A stretch of 64,000 nt of DNA from Spirodela intermedia. Lineage: Eukaryota > Streptophyta > Magnoliopsida > Alismatales > Araceae. Shown piece by piece: positions 1 to 11,174 of the stretch. How positions within the stretch are numbered: the first letter of the stretch is position 1; every line of letters starts with the position of its first letter. Made by a program: the position numbers and the translations under genes. Under the pieces are notes generated by a model. The model saw only the letters and a list, made by a program, of their open reading frames with translations. It was not told the origin of the DNA and did no database searches. The stretch covers positions 5,896,259 to 5,960,258 of the forward strand of contig LR746266.1 in the NCBI GenBank assembly GCA_902729315.2, written 5' to 3'.

Positions 1-708
1 TACTAGCCCGGGGGTCCACGGAGATCGAAGCTTCGAACGATGATTTTTGTTATCGTCATGTTTCTTTCATCTGATCTTGTGATTTCTCTGTGGAATTGGG
101 TACATCGGATGATTGAGAGAGAGAGAAGGATTATTTCCTCTGTTAAGCTACTGTGATTGCTTGATATGTTCCTGCGGCGATGAAGATTATTATTGTTTGA
201 GCATCTCATGCAGGGATAGGAGCAGAATGAAGAAGGTCTAGTTCGACCCCTTCTAAGGTCAACGGTGGCCTTCTTCAAGGGGGCTCCCACTTTGGAAGTG
301 AATCTCTCTCTCTCTCTCTCTCTCTCAATATCACAAGTGGCAAGTCATGGTTTAAGCAAAGATCGATTCTTTTTAATGGGTTTTTGATGGGTTTATCTGT
401 GACTATAATTTTCTCACATGATATTTAGGAAAGTACGGAGCAGATGTATTTTTTTGTATTTATGGTGTTCTTCTCTCTCACACGCATGGCGATTTATAAC
501 TTATTCGGGAAATTAATAAAGACTGAATTTTTTTAATGGTTTTAACTCTGAAAATAATTTTATTAAATAATTATTGGGGGAACGAAGGAAATGTCTACGT
601 GCACATCCTCAGTAGATACAGTTCTATCAAAACCTTTTTCAATCGTAGTCTTTTTTTTTTATTTAAAGGATTATATTTATTTAAGAAATAAATCTCGAGG
701 AGGGTACC
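1..708. other. Left-edge spacer upstream of the methyltransferase gene
   Basis: No confident gene is visible here. A splice-acceptor-like string at 205-213 is followed by a short open stretch that stops at 239-241 (reads DRSRMKKV then stop). It could be the last exon of a + strand gene lying mostly outside the window, but eight codons cannot be assigned. A CT dinucleotide tract lies at about 303-328, and the rest to 700 is AT-rich. Confidence 0.4.
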
Positions 709-733
709 CTCTCTCTCTCTCTCTCTCTCTCTC
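709..733 (+). repeat. CT microsatellite in the 5' leader of the methyltransferase gene
   Basis: A run of about twelve CT units ends 27 bases before the ATG at 761. It is pyrimidine on the coding strand, as are most such tracts in this window. Confidence 0.85.
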
Positions 734-760
734 GGGAGCAAAGAAGAGGGGCGAGAGGCG

Positions 761-2559
761 ATGGCAGATGTTGACGGCGAGACGCTACAAGTCTCCGGTC
801 AGCCGGCGGGGGAATCTCGGAGCAGTGCCGGCGCTGGCACTGCTCCACAGTCGGCTTCCGCATATCTGAACCCTAGTTACTGGTTAGAAAGCTCCTCGTT
901 TCCTTCCTCCTTACAATCCCAGTGGTATGTGTGCCTTCCTTCATTGCTTCAAGCGTTCAAGTTTTTCAGGGACGAGAGATTCGCAGAGGAGGAGCACTAC
1001 GAGTGGCTCAAGGACTACTCCCACTTCCGGCACCTCGTCCGCCGCCATGTCCGCCCCTTTCACTCCGTGAGTGCCCACCGGATCTTTCTCTTCGTCTTCG
1101 TCATCTTCTTCTCTTTTCTCCAATCGGACGCGTGTGGTCCTATGCATGCAAAGTGCCTGTCGATATGACTATGAATGGAAGGTCCTGGAGGTCGGGTGCG
1201 GCAGCTCCCGGCTATCCGAAGCTTTGCTGGAGGACGGGGTTTCCGACATCACCAGCTGCGATATCTCAGAAGTCGCCGTCGAAATGATGCGGAAGCGCCT
1301 CCAAGGCAAGGGTTTGAAAGGTGTGGACTCCTCTCTAATTGGCGATGCCTCCGGGGCAGCGCTTGGTCTGAGCCGCTGTCTCTCCCACCCATAATAGTAT
1401 GCGAATGAGGTTTCAGGGATGATCCTGGACGAAATCGCCTTAGTGAACCTGCCTTCTATTAGGTTTTTCGATGTTCTTAGGGAATAAATATGGCTGAACA
1501 TGAACTTAGACGAAAGTGGAAAAAAAGATTATCGCTTTATTGTTGAGATCTTTTCCATAAACTTGCATCACATCGTGTTCTGGTAGGGTATTGTAGTGAG
1601 ATTTCAGAATCGAGGGACTCAAAACTGATGAAGCATGAGAGCCCATAATTTCTGCATTCACATTGAGTGACAATTCTTTGCCTAAATATATTTTTCTTTC
1701 TGGATTTCTTCCTCTCTACCAGGAATCAAGGTGCTTGTGGCTGACATGCTCAGCCTCCCCTTCGACGATGATTGCTTTGACATAGTGATCGAGAAAGGAA
1801 CAATGGTGAGCTAAGCCTTCTCTAAAAGTTCAGAGCCGCGGTCGATCATCCGACCTACAACTTCTCGGCGACGATTTCAGACATCGTTACGATATTCATT
1901 CCACATAACTTTGAATGTCAAGGATGTGCTGTTCGTGGACAGCGGCGACCCGTGGAATCCACGGCTCGAAACTGTGGACAAGGTGAAGGCCATGCTGGAG
2001 GGTGTCCACAGAGTGCTCAAGCCAAATGGGACCTTCATCTCTATTTCATTTGGGCAGGTACCCATGAATTCCTGGCAAAAAAATTTCATGCCGAGTCCCC
2101 GATCTTCCTGTTGAGGACATAAACCATGGCTTGTTCCTCCCGCAGCCGCATTTCAGGCGTCGCTTCTTTGAAGACCCAGAGCTGACCTGGTCCTTTGAAT
2201 ATGAAACTTTCGGGGAGGAATTCCATTATTTCTTCTACGTCCTGAAGAAGGTTTGCTTCGATGGTTCCATGGGTTTCACCAGCTTCCCGGACACTTGATA
2301 AAAAACGCTTTCCCTCGGTCACTATCTGCGCGAACAATGAGAAATGCTTCTTCTTGTTCAGAATTCACTATTGGCTTTTAAGTGCTTATTCAGTGCTGCT
2401 CGTGGTTCATGGGTTCGATTTCAGGGCCAGAGGGCGTCAGATGAAACTAATCGCGATAGCGGTGAGGAATTCATTCCGCCGCCCATTCAATATCTCCATG
2501 AGGAGTTGGAGGACGAGGACTTCATCTTCCGAACGAGCGTCGACGAACTGAACGCATGA
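761..2559 (+). CDS. EEF1A lysine methyltransferase 4-like, SAM-dependent class I methyltransferase
   Basis: Seven coding exons: 761-882, 970-1066, 1182-1320, 1723-1805, 1923-2057, 2146-2250 and 2425-2559. They splice in frame to 271 aa. The product resembles Arabidopsis At4g34360 and animal EEF1AKMT4, which methylate a lysine of elongation factor 1A using S-adenosylmethionine; activity here is inferred from the family. The N-terminal YLNPSYWDERF block is typical of the subfamily. SAM-binding motif I is VLEVGCGSSRLSEALL (about residues 74-89), followed by the acidic motif II region CDISEVAVEMM. VIEKGTMDVLF and HRVLKPNGTFISISFGQPHF are the later Rossmann strands. The second acceptor (1180-1181) has a weak pyrimidine tract but is the only phase-compatible one. 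ATG 761 follows a CT-rich leader and is the first ATG in frame. The protein is probably cytosolic. Confidence 0.87.
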
Positions 2560-3074
2560 GGGAGTAGGAGAAGCTACGTTCCAAGGGGCTTCCCGGCGGC
2601 GTAAAGCTGTAGGCTCTAGGATGATCTCTCGCTTAGAGCGAGAAATACCAAAGACTGTGTGGTGATTTGTTGCCCAACTCAACCGTAAGAAATATCACGT
2701 TCCTGTGATCTACCGAGAAAGACGAGTCTCCGGAGTGTTGTCGCGGTGGGTTATATTCTTTTGAGGAACTCAGAATCTAGCCATTAATGGCAAGCACTAT
2801 AGCTTGCTCTCTTCTGAAGTCGGATTCTTATTGGCCATCGTCTATCTCTGTTCACCATCCTTGCCTTCGCCCACATCTTTAGAGAGCCGCAGATATGACT
2901 GCGCACGGAGAAGTTTGGTGGGGTGACCACCCAGGGAGGAGTCGGCGGGTCTGAAGGGTTCTTCATTGTCCCGCAGCTGCAAAGGGGAAGCTCACACGCC
3001 GACACGTCTGCGTCTCCAGCAACCCTAAGACAATAACTAATGTCATTAGGTGGGAGATGATGGCTATGGCTTGC

Positions 3075-3112
<38 letters not shown>

Positions 3113-3640
3113 AGCAATCACGTCTGAACCTATTGTCTGGAGGTTTTTTACTGGATTCTGCTTAGTTTGATAAAACCCAAGCTCAGTCGTTGTCACCCAT
3201 TCGGCCTGAACCTTGCCGCTAACGTCTGTAAATTCCATTATCGCACTACAAGCTAGCTCCAACCTGAGAGCGCAGATCCTCCGTTGTTTCAACCTGAGGG
3301 CGATCCTAGAGGCTTTATCATTGAATATGTTGAATGGCGAGCTTAATCTCATCGGTTTTCGGGGACCCATTCCTACTGACGGTGATTATATCAGCAACCA
3401 CTGAGCCTCGTCATCGAGTCCGTTTATTAATCTCTCTAGCCTTCTCCCTCCTGTGAGCAGAGATTTGGACGTCCCAACCGTTCTCTCCCCCCCCTCCTAA
3501 CCCTCATCTATTTCTAGATTCTCCTCCTTCCCATTCCGTCGTCGACATCATCATCCTCCTGCTCCTGCTTCTGCTCCTCCCTCGGGCGGCGCCGCCGTTT
3601 CTTCCGGGGAGCCTGGCCTTCGCCGTGAGCTTCTGCCGCA
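2560..3640. other. Spacer between the methyltransferase gene and MIR171; likely pri-miR171 promoter region
   Basis: No gene seen. The stretch contains a CT tract at about 3079-3108. After 3480 it becomes pyrimidine-rich with CTCCTC runs, resembling a transcript leader. The MIR171 promoter and transcription start should lie here, but no clear TATA box could be fixed. Confidence 0.4.
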
Positions 3641-3649
3641 GTGCTTGGT

Positions 3650-3745
3650 GAAAGTATGGTGTTGGGATGGCTCAATCAGATTTTAAGTCGTCCTCTCAAG
3701 GACTGGAGGGTCTGATTGAGCCGTGCCAATATCACACTGCTCGCT
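3650..3745 (+). ncRNA. MIR171: MIR171 precursor hairpin
   Basis: The 21-nt mature arm lies at 3713-3733 and contains TTGAGCCGTGCCAATATC, matching the miR171b-type family sequence in rice. The 5' arm at about 3657-3677 (containing TTGGGATGGCTCAATCA) is the star strand. The arms pair through the first ten positions without a break, then with G:U wobbles at mature positions 11, 18 and 20 and a single G:G mismatch at 13. The terminal loop at 3683-3710 holds a 5-bp inner stem (GTCCT/AGGAC). In land plants miR171 guides cleavage of HAM/SCL6-type GRAS mRNAs and so acts on meristem and chlorophyll control; the target here is inferred from the family. No GRAS gene lies in the window. Confidence 0.93.
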
Positions 3746-3750
3746 TCGCC

Positions 3751-4085
3751 GATGGGGATCGCCGGTGCAGTGATCTTTCAGGGAGTTGAGAGTGACAGCA
3801 TCCGTATTCTTTCCGTCTAGTAGAGGCATGTGTTCTATCTCTAGGAGATAGAACTGACGATTACCGGCTTGTCCGCGGCCCTTGATTTCGGATTTCTCTC
3901 TCTAAGGCCCGCCCGGATGGGGACCGGCGGCGATAGTTTTGTTCTAGAGAGGTAAGGTGGCGGTAGTATCGGTATTCTTTCCCTCAACTGGATGCATCTC
4001 TCTCTCTCTCTGAAAGAAAAAACTGACGATCACCGGCTAGTCCGGGATTCTTGGTGTCGAGTTTATGCAGAAAGCTCTCGTTGCA
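3751..4085. repeat. Imperfect tandem duplication, period about 165-169 bp, directly after MIR171
   Basis: Three anchor strings recur in order with nearly constant spacing. GATGGGGA is at 3751 and 3916, GTATTCTTTCC at 3804 and 3972, and ACTGACGAT followed by ACCGGCT at 3853 and 4022. The copies have diverged by substitutions and a CT expansion in the second (about 3992-4010). No open reading frame spans it. It may lie in the 3' part of the primary miR171 transcript. Confidence 0.7.
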
Positions 4086-4249
4086 CCTCGTCGTCCGATT
4101 CTGGGGGATTTCCGCCTCCGGGGGATAAAACTGGAGAGTGAATCGAAAAATCTCCTGTCTACCGCGACTCACTCCGTCTTCTTTGAGTCTCAGCTTCATC
4201 ATCAACCCTCTCCCCCGTTATGAATTTCTGCGACTGTTAACTCCTAAGG

Positions 4250-4281
<32 letters not shown>

Positions 4282-5028
4282 ACTTGATACCAAGCTCCTC
4301 ATATTCCACCAGCATCAAATCACCAAGAACTTGATACCGTGGTTACTTCCTCTTTTGCCTCACTATTCTTCCGGTCATGGAGAGAAATCCCTCGGCGTTT
4401 CGTTTCAAAACTCGGTCGACATCATCTCATCGGTCATCACCAAACCTTTCCTCGGAGGCTTCAAGATCAGGCTTTCTACTCTTTTCATTTCTTCCTACTC
4501 TGGAGACGACGCTGCTCATCACCAAACCATTCTCGGTTCGAAGATCTTCGTTCTCAAGGTCCACAGCGTAGAATTTTCCTCAGAAAGCCCATGGTTGACT
4601 CGACATTTGTATGGATGGGGTTGACTCAAATTTTCTGGATTAGGTAGAAATATCCAGTCACTCACCTCTACAGCCAATTCATGTTATCTTATATCCTAAA
4701 AAACCTAGTCTTGCTTGACAGAACATCATATGAATCACACGGGCAGTGGTCCTACGCCTTGCCATCTATATACATAGAGAAGATTGTATTAATTGGAAAT
4801 AATTTATAAAATATGAGAATAATTTTCTGGTGACCATTTTATTTTAGATCAAATAATGTGGCTGAACACATGAAATCATGTCGATCTAGAAGCCGAGAAA
4901 TAAAATGACCGATGATTAGGGCTCATCGTCACCCGGGGGATCTTGCATCCACTGAAAAGAAGATAATCCGGGTGGGATTTGAATCAGGAGTTCGTCTAGG
5001 ATGGCCTCCCCGGCGTTTCTGTCCCCCT
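4086..5028. other. Spacer between MIR171 and the MADS-box gene
   Basis: Contains a GA tract (about 4247-4280) and a small direct repeat GAACTTGATACC at about 4280 and 4329. Overlapping short open frames on the + strand (4331-4647) lie in low-complexity TTC/CTC sequence and show no recognisable protein. From 4660 to 4915 it is AT-rich with nothing visible. Confidence 0.4.
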
Positions 5029-5646
5029 CTAGATGTCGAGGGTAAGCAGACGAGGAACTCCGGGAGGTAGGCGGGGGGGCGCCGTCGGCCCCGGCGGTGG
5101 CGCAGGAGCCATGGGCACCAAGGAGAGCTCGGAGACGCGGAGCTCCTCGGCCCTGCGAGCGACCTCCCTCTTCAGCGCCTCCATCGAGCTCTTCACTCGT
5201 GACAGCTGCTCCAGCCGGAGCGCCGCCGCGTTCACATTCCGCCGCTCCCACGCGCCGCTCAGCGCCGCTTCCACCGCCTCCCTCTTCCTCACCTGAGCGT
5301 CGAAGTTCCTGCACACTTCCTCGTGAGACAGCTGCAGCCCGCTGGTCGCGAAATCCCCGCCCGCCGCCGCCGCTGGGTGCGAGAAGGTGGCCCCGCCGGC
5401 AGCGTCCTCCGCGAGCAGGCGGTCGGCTATGGCCTCTACGGAGGGGTGTCCAAAGGAGAAGGGCTTGCCGGCCGGGGAGAAGACCACGGCGGCTATCTCA
5501 GCGCCGCAGAGGATGGCGAGCTCGGCCGCTTTCTTGAAGAGCCCCGACCGCCGCTTGGAGAAGCTCACCATGCGCGCGTCCCCGTTGCTGATCTTCTGCA
5601 GGGGGATCCTCCGCCTCCCCGGCCTCGCCTTACCCGCTGGCGCCAT
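5029..5646 (-). CDS. Type I (M-alpha) MADS-box transcription factor, AGL62/AGL23-like
   Basis: Single-exon gene of 205 aa. The MADS domain spans about residues 8-68: GRRRIPLQKI, then MVSFSKRRSGLFKKAAELAI, then CGAEIAAVVFSPAGKPFSFG. The FSFGHPSVEAIADR continuation is typical of the M-alpha class (AGL62, AGL28, AGL29), which binds CArG-like DNA and mostly acts in gametophyte and endosperm. There is no K-box. A weak coiled stretch (about 105-165) and a proline-rich tail follow. The ATG at 5646 was chosen because it places the domain near the N terminus; the frame opens further upstream only through a TTC/GAA microsatellite that would encode polyserine. It is divergently transcribed from the TOD1-like gene. 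Expression may be restricted, as usual for type I genes (inference). Confidence 0.9.
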   Translation of the reverse strand: MAPAGKARPGRRRIPLQKISNGDARMVSFSKRRSGLFKKAAELAILCGAEIAAVVFSPAGKPFSFGHPSVEAIADRLLAEDAAGGATFSHPAAAAGGDFATSGLQLSHEEVCRNFDAQVRKREAVEAALSGAWERRNVNAAALRLEQLSRVKSSMEALKREVARRAEELRVSELSLVPMAPAPPPGPTAPPRLPPGVPRLLTLDI

Positions 5647-5980
5647 CCCTACAAACGCCGACGGAGAAGAAGAAGAAGAAGAAGAAGAAGGGAAGGAAAA
5701 CCCAAGAAGCACGGGGATCTTCTAGCCCGAGGGGACCAAAATGGCTACACATTCCAGAGAAGGAAATTCTGCGAGTTCCTCCCTCCTTTCCCGATTCGTC
5801 GCCTGCTGCTTCCGGAAGGCGATCTCCCGAGAAGCCCTGGGAATGTAGGCTCGCGTGGTGGGCCCACCTGAAGAAGTAACGGCCCTCAAGCCGCGCCTTG
5901 ACCACTCGCACGTGGCCTTCCTCCCTTGAAAGCCCATTGGGCCGCACCGACTCGGATACTAATGGGCCTAGAACTCCGAC

Positions 5981-6029
<49 letters not shown>

Positions 6030-6080
6030 TTCTTTCTTTCTTTCTTTCTGTATGCCATCGGTCGAGGCGGGTCTTCAGTG
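5647..6080. promoter_or_regulatory. Shared 434-bp divergent promoter (MADS-box left, TOD1-like right)
   Basis: Site II-type elements (TGGGCC/GGCCCA) occur at about 5871 (GTGGGCCCAC), 5933-5945 (AGCCCATTGGGCC) and 5971-5977 (ATGGGCC). Next to the TOD1-like start lie a long CT tract (5984-6027) and a TTTC run (to 6049). Next to the MADS start lies a GAA tract (about 5664-5690). No TATA box is evident on either side. Site II elements are known in promoters of broadly expressed genes, so they probably serve the right-hand gene. Confidence 0.55.
5984..6049 (+). repeat. CT microsatellite followed by a TTTC run in the TOD1-like leader
   Basis: About 22 CT units run directly into about five TTTC units, ending 31 bases before the ATG at 6081. 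Confidence 0.9.
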
Positions 6081-9000
6081 ATGGCGTCGTCCTCGTTCAA
6101 AGGTATCGCCGTCTCTGTCTCAGACGAGGAGTCCGACGAGCCTGCCAAGGTGAGAGTACGGGTCCGGCAGAAGCGGAAGAAGACGGTGATACGCGTGAGC
6201 GGTGGGATCTGGCGGAGGATCGTGAGGAAGGTCGTGAGGTGGTGGCCCGTTCTGATCATTCTTCCCACATTCGCGGTCCTGTTCTTCGAGATTTCCCGGG
6301 TCACCTGGAAGAGTGGAGATGTTGGGAAGAAAGTGGAGTTGGTGGACGATCAGAAGCCGCACGGAAACCTTAACCGGCTCGATCCGACGACGCGGGTCGT
6401 CAATGGCGTCAGAGAGCGTGAGTCGCCTGTTTCGTTGGTCAGCCTCTTCCTGTCTCTTCTATGTTCTTTTCATGGAAATTTGGTTTCGGATGTGGTAAAT
6501 TGAGGTTTCATCTGTCGCATCTTCATCTGCAGTGTTTCAGTTGTCTCCTTGAGACAAGCTGTTCGATGATTAAGTAAAGAAGCTTCGCAATCAAAATTCT
6601 AATAGGTCATAAAAAAGTTGAAAAGGTTCTTTGATTCCCTTCTGAGGTCGTAAGAATTTGGCTATTATAACCACGAATTTCGGTTGTGGCACTTGTCAAC
6701 TCCATAATTTAGGTACTCGAGGTTGACGTCAAGCAATCTCATGTGACCGATACAGTGAGAACTCACTCAAGATTTTTGAGTTGTCTCAGAGGGTTCATTT
6801 ACTTATTTTTTTAATATTTTCTAAATATTTGATAAAGGCATACACTGAGGACGGAATTTGACATCGGTGGGATTTGCGGCCTTCAAAGTTTGAAGTTTGT
6901 ACATTGGAATCAAATATAGGTATACGTCCGAGTATCGTGGCTTGAAAACTTGGTTGATTCCAATTGCAATCATCTTTGGACAATTCAGAAATAATATGGA
7001 CTGTAATTGATCAGGGTGAGGGGACGATTGCATAATTCATTAATAAAATATCTCATGACCTTTCTGGATTTGTGTCAATTCAGGTTGGCCTTATTCACCC
7101 ACCCTGTCCAGTTTCGGCTGCCCTGAACAAAGAATTTGCCATATAAACTATTGTGTTGACATGAGCCTGTATCTCTTATGTTCAGAACTTCAAATTTCTA
7201 CTGCTTTGGATTAGTTTCACGAATTTCTACATGTCGTTCTATAATGAATCTTCCGAAAAGAGACTCTGGGATGTTTGGTATCTAGAGATGGCTATGTAAT
7301 GTAGGATCTTGTCCTCCACATATTGATTTCCTCTTGGAAACTGTAGAATCTGTAAGTCCTGACCATAGAAGATGAGCCCCTTTCTTCTTGTCATGTAATT
7401 TTAGTATCTGTTTTCTCTCCGTAATGCTGGAAGGCTGACCTTCACGTGAGATCTGCTGGGAGTATCTAGAAAATTAGGTGCTGCTTTCTTTATGTGGCCC
7501 AGGAACCTGCCCATAGTGTATCGTCAGATATCAGAGAATGGTGTGGGAGATGAGAATTCTGAAGTTTCTGTTTCTTTGGGAGATTATAAGTTATGTTCAA
7601 AAGCAGATTTTTTTGGTTTTTTTTTTTTTGTCGGAATTCGGGTGCTTGATTTTTGCAGCAATATTTTTCTATCTTTGTCAATTTCTCCTTGGGTACATCC
7701 TCAACTTGACAGGTTATTGACGTCAGGTGTAAATTATTTGAAATCTTTTGATGAGCTCATGCACAAGAATTAGATGCTTGCATCTCAAAATGCAGAGCAG
7801 ATCCTCTTGTGATATTTGCAAGAGTTCTGGGGAAATGTTTTACAGTTGTGTGTGGGCCGCATCTTATCAGAGTTGGATACTGAAATATGTGGAATGTTGT
7901 TGTGTGCATTTCATCTTGCATTATCATGTCTAGATTCTTGGTATATAGGTGAGTGCGAAACTTAAGAGACGGCAAGGATTTTCGTTGTCCTCCATTATTT
8001 TTGATAGAAAGGTTTTTAGTTATCTACAGCAGAGCTATGTAGAGAGATGACGAATTTGAGGTAGAATGTTTCATCTGGAACAGGAAAGGGCTCTCTGGCA
8101 GTTAGTCAGAATTGTACACAATATGACAAAGGATAAATGAACTTGTTTGTCGTTTTTTGAATTGGGTGTGGGGTGTATGGTACTAAACTTTAGTGCACAG
8201 AGAACGTCTTTATATTTTATGAATGTCACAGAAGAAACATCAAGATTATAAGCTGCAACTAATGTTGATTGAAGAAGATTTTCTGGAATGGAGATTGAAG
8301 TCTAATCAGTGTCAATATATGTGAGCATTTCATTAGAGAAGCTTCTGTTTTACTTTTTCAGATCCACGGATTCCTGATCGCAGATGTCAGTCTACTCGTT
8401 CCAGGTGGAACGTTTGCTAACACGCACAGAGTTGACGGTGGTGGTGAAATTTGGATAGATGTTTGGTGGGTTGGGGAGACGTTCTTATTTCACAGAGAAG
8501 CATGCACCTCGATGAGATATGTGGTGAAAGTTTTTATCTGCTACCGTCCCATTGTGAGATCCATATTCTATGGGTCTACAGGTCTTAATATGAAGGTTTT
8601 ATGAGTAAAAACATTCACATGAGATCTCAAAAATATTGGTCGAACTTACCTTTTTATCCTCTCTTGATGAACAAATTTTGGAAACTTATAATAAATTTAG
8701 TTTGGTACCATGAACCTTCATTCGTCAATATGGCGTGGTCTTGAGCTCTGTTTAATGGTTACCAAAGATTGCCTGCACACTACCTACCTGTCTGTTTTTT
8801 AGCGGGTTAGGCTCAACAATTGCAAAAAATCGTAAACGAAAACAAATATGAATTAGTTTTGAAGGATTTAATTAACAGATTGAATTAACACAGCATTCTT
8901 TGAAAGTTGTCCACAGAGAAACTTTGTATGATGCTTTTCTTCCTTTCTACTCTATTCAATTACGCCATTTTCTTTCCATTTAGTTCAGAACAAATGCTCT

Positions 9001-11016
9001 GTTGACAATTCTTTATTATTGGATTTGACCAGCTTGCTTGAAGATCTTGCGCCCTGAAGAAATAGATCGCTTGGAGTTTCCTGAAGGTGCGGAGTCCAAC
9101 TTCCCCGTTAAAAAAGTGCTGTACAAATCAGCGTCTGGGGTATCTTATGATGCCGGAGACAATGTCACATTATTACATGAGCATACTGACCACGATAGGT
9201 TTAATCTTTTTACTGGCAAGCAAACACTTCATGAAAGAGAGGAATGTTTTAAGGTCATTATCTACACCCGAAAATCTTTTAGATTCGAATATTTAATACT
9301 GACAATCGCGCTCAATGTACTCAATTTATCAAATGTGTTGCTTTTTTCTAGATATTGCTTCCTGGCTGCTTGCATTACGATGAAGATATAACGTAGAAAA
9401 TCATGATGAAGTTTAGTTGCATGATCCTGTTTGATGGAATCGACATACATGGAGGAGGGATGTCTTGAGCTCCCAGTTCTAGCCAAGGAATCAACTAAAT
9501 GATTAATAGCTCAACTTTCTTCGGAGTTTTTGTTTTCTTGCTTTTTTAATTTTTTATTTGGCGGATTTTTGGCTTGGCACATCGTACATAAATTGCGACC
9601 CGTTTGTCTGTATCTGTTTCACAAATGGATCATATTATCTGGGTCCTGAGTAGAATACCAAAAGTGGTTTCTCTGGAATTGGCCTTCTTGATCTTGATCT
9701 TAAAAGGGATTATTTTCAATTGATGTAATATTTATAATGTACATGAAAATTTTGCCGTACAACTATATCGTCTGATAGAGTTCATTCATTCTTCAGGAGC
9801 GCGCCTGTCTAGGAAATCATGCTTATCATCTCTCTAGCCTTTGGATGTAGAGTACTTGTGTTGATACCGTCTTTCCCCAGATGGAGGAGAGCGTCTCGGT
9901 CCACTGCGGCTTCTACAGCGAGATGGGGGGGTTCAGGATCTCCGGCGACGACAAGAGCTTCATGCAGACCTGTGAAGCTGTGGTTTCCACCTGCGCCTTC
10001 GGCGGTGGGGACGACCTCTACCAGCCCATTGGGATGACAGAAGCATCGCTCAGAAGGGTAAAAAAAACTCCATGGCCGGCTCCTCGGTGCCCTCCCACCT
10101 TCGTATTTCCATGGTTAGCAGGGTTCTGGTCTGGTGCAGGTCTGCTATGTGGCGTTCTGGGACGAGGTCACTCTGGCTGCGCAGGAAGCAGAGGGGAGAG
10201 GAGTAGGCGGCGATGGCATGGTCGGAAAATGGCGGGTCGTCCTCGTCAGGGAGCTTCCATTCTCCGATCAGCGCTTGAATGGGAAGATTCCAAAGGTGAG
10301 ATCGGATTTGATTTCCGGCTGGGAATGGAAAAAGTTCTTGATTTTTTGATGTTTTGATCTTTGGAATGGAAGATGCTGAGCCACCGGCTGTTTCCGAGGG
10401 CGAGGTATTCGATATGGGTGGACGCCAAGTCGCAGTTCAGGAGGGACCCCGTCGGCGTGCTGGAGGCGCTGCTCTGGCGCGGCGGCGCCGCCCTGGCCAT
10501 CTCCGAGCACGGCGCACGCAGCAGCGTCTTCGACGAGGGGAGGGCCGTCGTGAAGAAGAACAAGGCCTCCCCGCAGGAAGTTGAGCTCCAGCTGACACAG
10601 TACCGACGGGACGGCTTCACCGCCGTGAAGAGGTTCGGCGGCAAGAAAGGTATTGTAGGAGACTCTCTCTCTCTCTCTCTCTCTCGCTCGCTCGCTCTTT
10701 GAGGGTCTGACGGCGCCCTTCTTCTTCTTCTTCTTCTTCTTCTTCCTGGTTTTTTGTTTGGTGGCCAGCGCTGGCGGAGGCGTCGGTGATCGTGAGGGAG
10801 CATACGGCGGCGACGAACCTGCTGATGTGCGTCTGGTTCAACGAGGTCGTCCGCTTCACCTCGAGGGACCAGCTGAGCTTCCCCTACGTGCTCCGGCGGC
10901 TGAACCTCTTCGGAGTCAACATGTTCCCCGTCTGCACCCGCAAGGACCTGGTCAACAGCATGGGCCACCGCCGCAAGGCCAGACCTCTCCCGCCGTCGCG
11001 GACGGCGGCGCACTGA
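6081..11016 (+). CDS. TOD1: TOD1-like DUF616 protein (TURGOR REGULATION DEFECT 1 / MUCI70 family)
   Basis: Six coding exons: 6081-6417, 9033-9253, 9881-10057, 10140-10295, 10373-10649 and 10769-11016. They give 471 aa, close to Arabidopsis TOD1 (At5g46220). The basic N terminus is followed by one membrane segment at about residues 54-70 (WWPVLIILPTFAVLFFE), fitting a type II Golgi or endomembrane protein. The DUF616 domain (PF04765) fills the C-terminal half. Landmarks are VSTCAFGGGDDLYQPIG, VCYVAFWDEVTL, MLSHRLFPRARYSIWVDAKS, ISEHGARSSVFDE, REHTAATNLLMCVWFNEV and MFPVCTRKDLVNS. TOD1 is reported as an alkaline ceramidase affecting turgor, whereas the MUCI70 branch is treated as a putative glycosyltransferase; the sequence alone does not decide this. 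Intron 1 (6418-9032) is 2.6 kb and no gene was found in it. Confidence 0.88.
10660..10745 (+). repeat. CT tract and TTC tract inside intron 5 of the TOD1-like gene
   Basis: A CT run (about 10660-10690, ending in CTCG units) is followed by a TTC run at about 10720-10745, just before the exon 6 acceptor at 10768. Confidence 0.8.
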
Positions 11017-11128
11017 GGTAGAGAGAGAAAGAGATCCAGAAAGAAGACCTTCCTCCTTGTGGGTTCTCCATTGGAGTCCACCCTTCCTCCGGCGACTGAG
11101 CCTGAACCGGAGCCCACTGTAAGCTCCA

Positions 11129-11174
<46 letters not shown>

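Noticed and set aside
4331-4647. Overlapping open frames in three + strand phases
   Set aside because: Low-complexity TTC/CTC sequence, no family resemblance, and all three frames equally open, which indicates composition rather than coding.
5647-5712. Upstream in-frame extension of the MADS protein
   Set aside because: The extra 22 residues are mostly polyserine from a microsatellite, and MADS domains normally start near residue 1.
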